From assembly GCF_037975245.1 (NCBI RefSeq), contig NC_092578.1, positions 18,502,321 through 18,566,320 of the forward strand: 64,000 nt of DNA, written 5' to 3'. Below are positions 62,186-64,000 of this stretch, piece by piece. The position numbers and the translations under genes are program-made. How positions within the stretch are numbered: the first letter of the stretch is position 1; each line of letters begins with the position of its first letter. The notes under the pieces were generated by a model. That model worked only from the letters and a program-made list of their open reading frames with translations. It had not been told where the DNA came from and did not search any database. Origin of the DNA: Apostichopus japonicus. Taxonomy: Eukaryota; Echinodermata; Holothuroidea; Aspidochirotida; Stichopodidae.

Positions 62186-64000
62186 AATGCGAATAGGTTC
62201 TTAATACCCGACTGATTGCTCATGGTGTGATGTTCAGCATTGTTGTACACGGGGGAAAGTTACAAGAGCTGAAATGAAACACGGCATGAAAACAACGGCA
62301 ATGACCCAAATGACGTAGCCTTTAAACTTTCTATACGGTTCCTTCATTTTCTGTTTCCGTTATTGTTCACCCTTGGGCCACGCACCTGCGCCTCTCTGCC
62401 CGCATCGATCGATCGTCTGCCAAATGTTAGTGCATTGAGCAAGATTCAACGCAAATCACAATAGTTAGTTTGCCACAGGCGGGAAACTAGCAAAAATTTA
62501 ACAATATTGTTGAAGATGTGAAATGTTCCTCGGCATAATAAAGGGATCTAGACATTTTCTTCATAACATTGCCTTCGCTGAAGAGGAATTCGTCATTGTT
62601 ACAGTACTATTTCAATCCTCTCTGAGACTTCCTCTACGTCAAAATAGGAAATATGCATGAATTTAAGATGCATGTGTTGTTGTTGTTGTTTACATGTTGT
62701 TTTGTTTTTACCTTACTTTTAGTTTTATTACTTTTAGTTGATTGATTGATAGATATATTTAATATATTGTTTTAGAAAATTCGGAAAAAGTAAACGAGTT
62801 TTCAGTGCATTGCTGTCGTAGATTCATCCGATGTTTAAGCATTTCCAATGTGTTTCAATGAATAGCAAGCCGTGCGCATCGTATGTAAATCATCGCTATG
62901 GAATACTGAACGACCATATCGAGAATGTTAAGTGTGTTAATTATCAGTATTATCCAGTTGAGACCCTTTTCAAATGCTATATAAACACTCTGTTGATACA
63001 TTTAGGTCACGCTTGAAACCGAACGCCTGCGAATAACCTATAAGAAATGACAACTTGGAGTGAGAAAGCATATTTTAGAAATGCAGTAATCACTTCTAAA
63101 ATAATATTAATCTCTAAGAAGGGATTTTTTTTTTGGTGTGCTCTAGATAGTACTTTCCGGGTCACGCCTCAACGGACGTGTATTGATAGTATGGAACAGT
63201 ATAAGAATATCCCGATGTTGTACAATACAACTACGAGCAGCATCTTCCAGGTCACTTCAGTTGGCGGAACTGCTAGTGCATATGCAAATTAGAAAGTTAA
63301 CGGGTCAACAATTTACCAATGAAAGATATACATACTGCATGGACTCATATCAGAGGTTTGATTTGATAATATTAGCAAAAACGTCAAAGAGAATGTTGAC
63401 AGATTTTTATATTATGAAGTGATCATAGTCGATCTTCCCAATTCTAATGAGATAGTCCTTTAGTCTGGTTAAATGTTAGGGTGAGTGGGACGAGGGGAGG
63501 GAAGAGGAGTGGAGGGGTGGAGAAATATCCATCACTTACATAAAATTTTAACACCAAAAAAAGTATTACTTTCACCTGTCGGTTGGGGATGAACAAAACT
63601 TGTAAGTCAATAATAATAATAATAATAACAAAAATAAACTTGGGAAAAAATGATGACAAGATCACTCAAGAACTTTCCAAAGCATTTGGTGCAAAATTAA
63701 AGTAACGTGAAGTTTAACATACGTTTGAAATCAAATCTTTGCTAGCGCATGTTCCCTATCCGATCATTCCTTAAAAGTACGTTGGAAAAGCAACTCAATG
63801 GTTTTTCAAGTTAAACTGCATGATGTGTTCAGCGGGATATGCAAAAAGCATTTAAAATCTACTCTGGGGACTGTTTCTGCCAATTATCCGTTATTATTAG
63901 TCTAGCTGGGGGGGGGGGGGGGGGTAGGTGGTATATTAAGGGAATGCTTGGGTGAGGACGGTGAGAAAGTACTTGACAACAGCTTACTGTTTAAAGTAGC
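62186..64000. other. Gene-free stretch to the window edge
   Basis: Unique sequence with a (AAT)n run near 63611-63626 and a 17-G tract at 63908-63924. The open frames at 62831-63016, 63047-63292 and 63183-63422 do not match the missing receptor segments (no TM5-TM7 pattern). Confidence 0.45.

Noticed and set aside
62831-63422. Open frames that might have held the missing TM4-TM7 exons
   Set aside because: No TM5-TM7 motifs (such as a CWxP or NPxxY pattern) and no suitable phase-1 acceptor context.

Overview
The window is eukaryotic, AT-rich, almost entirely non-coding DNA from an animal. It holds dispersed tRNA-derived SINEs, DNA-transposon remnants, long TA and TCA microsatellites and several minisatellites. 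The only convincing gene is part of a rhodopsin-class neuropeptide receptor of the kisspeptin/galanin/allatostatin-A group, closest by eye to the kisspeptin receptor. Such receptors are prominent in echinoderms, hemichordates and amphioxus. Together with the LINE-like and Penelope-like fragments this suggests a marine invertebrate deuterostome; a sea cucumber is my best guess. The species is inference, not shown by the sequence.

Layout: 1-5790 is the right-hand part of a satellite array of about 333 bp monomers (17 core copies plus a degenerate edge copy) that runs off the left end. 5791-42250 has no gene I can support. It contains two diverged tandem duplications (7611-7970 and 9001-9331), a composite repeat with a hAT-like end (17046-17606), a very long TCA repeat (19650-20013), a TA block (22885-23040), a diverged three-copy repeat (27418-27900), a 52-bp-stem hairpin (31576-31705), a SINE (32870-33119), a perfect palindrome beside a TA block (35067-35092), and a 2.6-kb DNA transposon remnant (36549-39165) with a decayed minus-strand ORF.

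42251-60496 carries two exons of the receptor on the plus strand, joined in phase across a 17.7-kb intron. That intron holds a hAT-like MITE, a second copy of the SINE, imperfect trinucleotide repeats, a 9-copy 41-bp minisatellite, a Penelope-like fragment, a 110-170-bp nested tandem repeat and a LINE 3' end. 60497-64000 lies in the next intron: the coding phase is open (phase 1) and no TM4-TM7 exon is recognisable. It carries a 48-bp minisatellite of about 14 units. The receptor therefore continues beyond the right edge, and at least one 5' UTR exon probably lies upstream of 42251.

Nothing indicates prokaryotic, organellar or viral DNA, and there is no CRISPR array or rRNA. The most notable unexplained structures are the transposon with eight same-orientation copies of a 15-bp motif flanking its ORF, and the hairpin whose only non-Watson-Crick positions are G-U wobbles.
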